Notes under the pieces: model-generated
Seen by the model: the letters and a program-made list of their open reading frames with translations, nothing else
Told to the model about the DNA's origin: nothing
Database searches by the model: none
In this document: positions 62,974 through 64,000 of the stretch, piece by piece
How the letters are laid out: each line of letters starts with the position of its first letter
Numbering within the stretch: position 1 is the first letter of the stretch
Position numbers and translations under genes: made by a program
Origin: Saprospiraceae bacterium UBA2329
GTDB taxonomy: Bacteria > Bacteroidota > Bacteroidia > Chitinophagales > Saprospiraceae
Direction of reading: 5' to 3'
Assembly: GCA_002344975.1 (NCBI GenBank)
Contig: DDUV01000012.1
Coordinates: forward strand, 22,492-86,491
DNA: 64,000 nucleotides

Positions 62974-64000
62974 TCATCTGCCTCTGGGCCGTTTTGCGCG
63001 CACCGGGTCGACAGGTTGTGGTATCAGCTTCAGTTCCTGCGTTTTCAACATTTCGAGGGCTTGTCTGACGCCGGCTTCGAGCTGCGGATCGCGCCCCTGA
63101 TTGACTAATTTAGGCTCCATTTCCACCTCAATATCGGGGGCGACGCCTATGTTTTCCACGTCCCATTCGCCTTGCAAATTAAAGAAACCACCCCGTGGAG
63201 CGGTGATGTAGCCGCCGTCCAGAAGACCCGGCACATCCCAGATACCCACTAAGCCGCCCCAGGTTCTTTTGCCGACGAGCGGGCCGATTTTTTTGAAGCG
63301 GAACATGAAAGGCAGCATATCGCCGCCACTGCCGGCCATTTCGTTGATGAGCATCACCTTGGGGCCGTGGATAGCCGCATCCTGCGTGAGCATCGGCGTT
63401 TTATCGCCCACAGGGTTGTTGAAATAGCCATAATGTGTTCTCGACAGCACCTCGATGATATAATCGGCGATGTAGCCGCCCTGATTGAATCGCTCATCAA
63501 TCACGGCTCCTTTTTTGTCCTTCTGAGCGAAGTACCAGCGGTTGAAATAAGTGTAGCCTTCGCCACCTGTATTGGGCACCCAAACATAGGCAAGCCGGCC
63601 GCCGGAGAGCTCGTCTACTTTGCGGCGATTGGACTCTACCCACTCGAGCTGACGCAAACCGCTCTCGTCCGAAACCGGCACAACCACAACCTCCCGAGCG
63701 CCGTCAGTACTCGGTTGGCTGTTCACCAACAGGCGGGTTTGCTTGCCTGCCGTCCGATCGAAATGTGCAAAAATATTGGTAGCGCCATCCAGGGGCACTC
63801 CGTTCACCGCCAGCAGATAGTCGCCCTGCTTCACGTCCACGCCAGGCTGCGTGAGCGGCGCCTTGAGCGTTGGGTTCCAGTTTTCACCGTTGAAAATTTT
63901 TGCAAAGCGATACTTGCCGTTGACTACTTCGTAATTGGCGCCGAGCAAACCGGCCGGCACCCGATCCACATCGGGATAATCGCCGCCGCCCACAAAGGAG
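62974..64000 (-). CDS. Tricorn-like S41 family peptidase (N-terminus outside the window)
   Basis: Only the C-terminal 342 residues are visible; the frame stays open to the window edge at 64000, so the start is missing. A PDZ-like region (about residues 50-110 of the visible part; VKQGDYLLAVNGVPL) is followed by the S41 catalytic domain with the nucleophile motif EMAGSGGDMLP and the C-terminal NIGVAPDIEVEMEP. This matches bacterial tricorn homologues, which have an N-terminal beta-propeller; the complete protein is expected to be about 1000 residues or more. It probably degrades peptides or proteins in the periplasm or envelope. It precedes hybrid regulator 2 by 31 bp on the same strand, and could share its transcript. 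Confidence 0.88.
   Translation of the reverse strand, partial: SFVGGGDYPDVDRVPAGLLGANYEVVNGKYRFAKIFNGENWNPTLKAPLTQPGVDVKQGDYLLAVNGVPLDGATNIFAHFDRTAGKQTRLLVNSQPSTDGAREVVVVPVSDESGLRQLEWVESNRRKVDELSGGRLAYVWVPNTGGEGYTYFNRWYFAQKDKKGAVIDERFNQGGYIADYIIEVLSRTHYGYFNNPVGDKTPMLTQDAAIHGPKVMLINEMAGSGGDMLPFMFRFKKIGPLVGKRTWGGLVGIWDVPGLLDGGYITAPRGGFFNLQGEWDVENIGVAPDIEVEMEPKLVNQGRDPQLEAGVRQALEMLKTQELKLIPQPVDPVRAKRPRGR

Overview
The window looks like chromosomal DNA of a GC-rich member of the Bacteroidota, possibly a Saprospiria relative. The phylum call rests on type IX secretion (T9SS) C-terminal domains, a PorP/SprF protein, SprB-type repeats, two hybrid two-component regulators, TAnnTTTG promoter boxes and the Bacteroidota-style V-ATPase operon with a DUF2764 gene. 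The class-level guess is weak. No rRNA, tRNA, CRISPR array, transposase or phage gene was seen.

Layout. 0-3.5 kb: a rhomboid protease, a lone peptide-type ABC permease and a GT28-like glycosyltransferase. 3.5-12 kb: peptide use (POT transporter, OPT transporter, secreted M14 carboxypeptidase), then an SF1 helicase. 12-16.3 kb: polyphosphate glucokinase, a lone hypC, a PorP/SprF protein and a GMC oxidoreductase. 16.4-24.8 kb: V-ATPase genes E, DUF2764, A, B, D, I, K, with a four-helix-bundle (23S IVP) gene inserted between B and D. The K subunit carries the full Na+ ligand set known from Enterococcus. 25-26.2 kb: a HAD-like phosphatase and a LytTR response regulator.

26.4-64 kb is a surface module read entirely from the minus strand. 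In transcription order it holds a tricorn-like S41 protease (cut by the window end), hybrid regulator 2, a probable outer-membrane beta-barrel protein, a 2107-residue protein of unknown function, a 754-residue FN3 protein, a 4374-residue SprB-repeat adhesin with a T9SS signal, hybrid regulator 1, and a ricin-like/HYR/T9SS secreted protein. The two regulators flank the structural genes. This block is the best candidate here for an undescribed system: a regulated giant adhesin with dedicated accessory proteins.

The spacers are unusually rich in repeats. Three copies of one hairpin element (688-738, 3288-3475, 24781-24921) share both ends and a terminal stem, with a compensating base-pair change between the two long copies. 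Many other spacers carry degenerate tracts with a 7-nt period. Two such heptamer tracts lie inside genes of the surface module: the linker of hybrid regulator 1 and the signal peptide of the FN3 protein. Unit loss or gain there would shift the frame, so they are candidate phase-variation sites.
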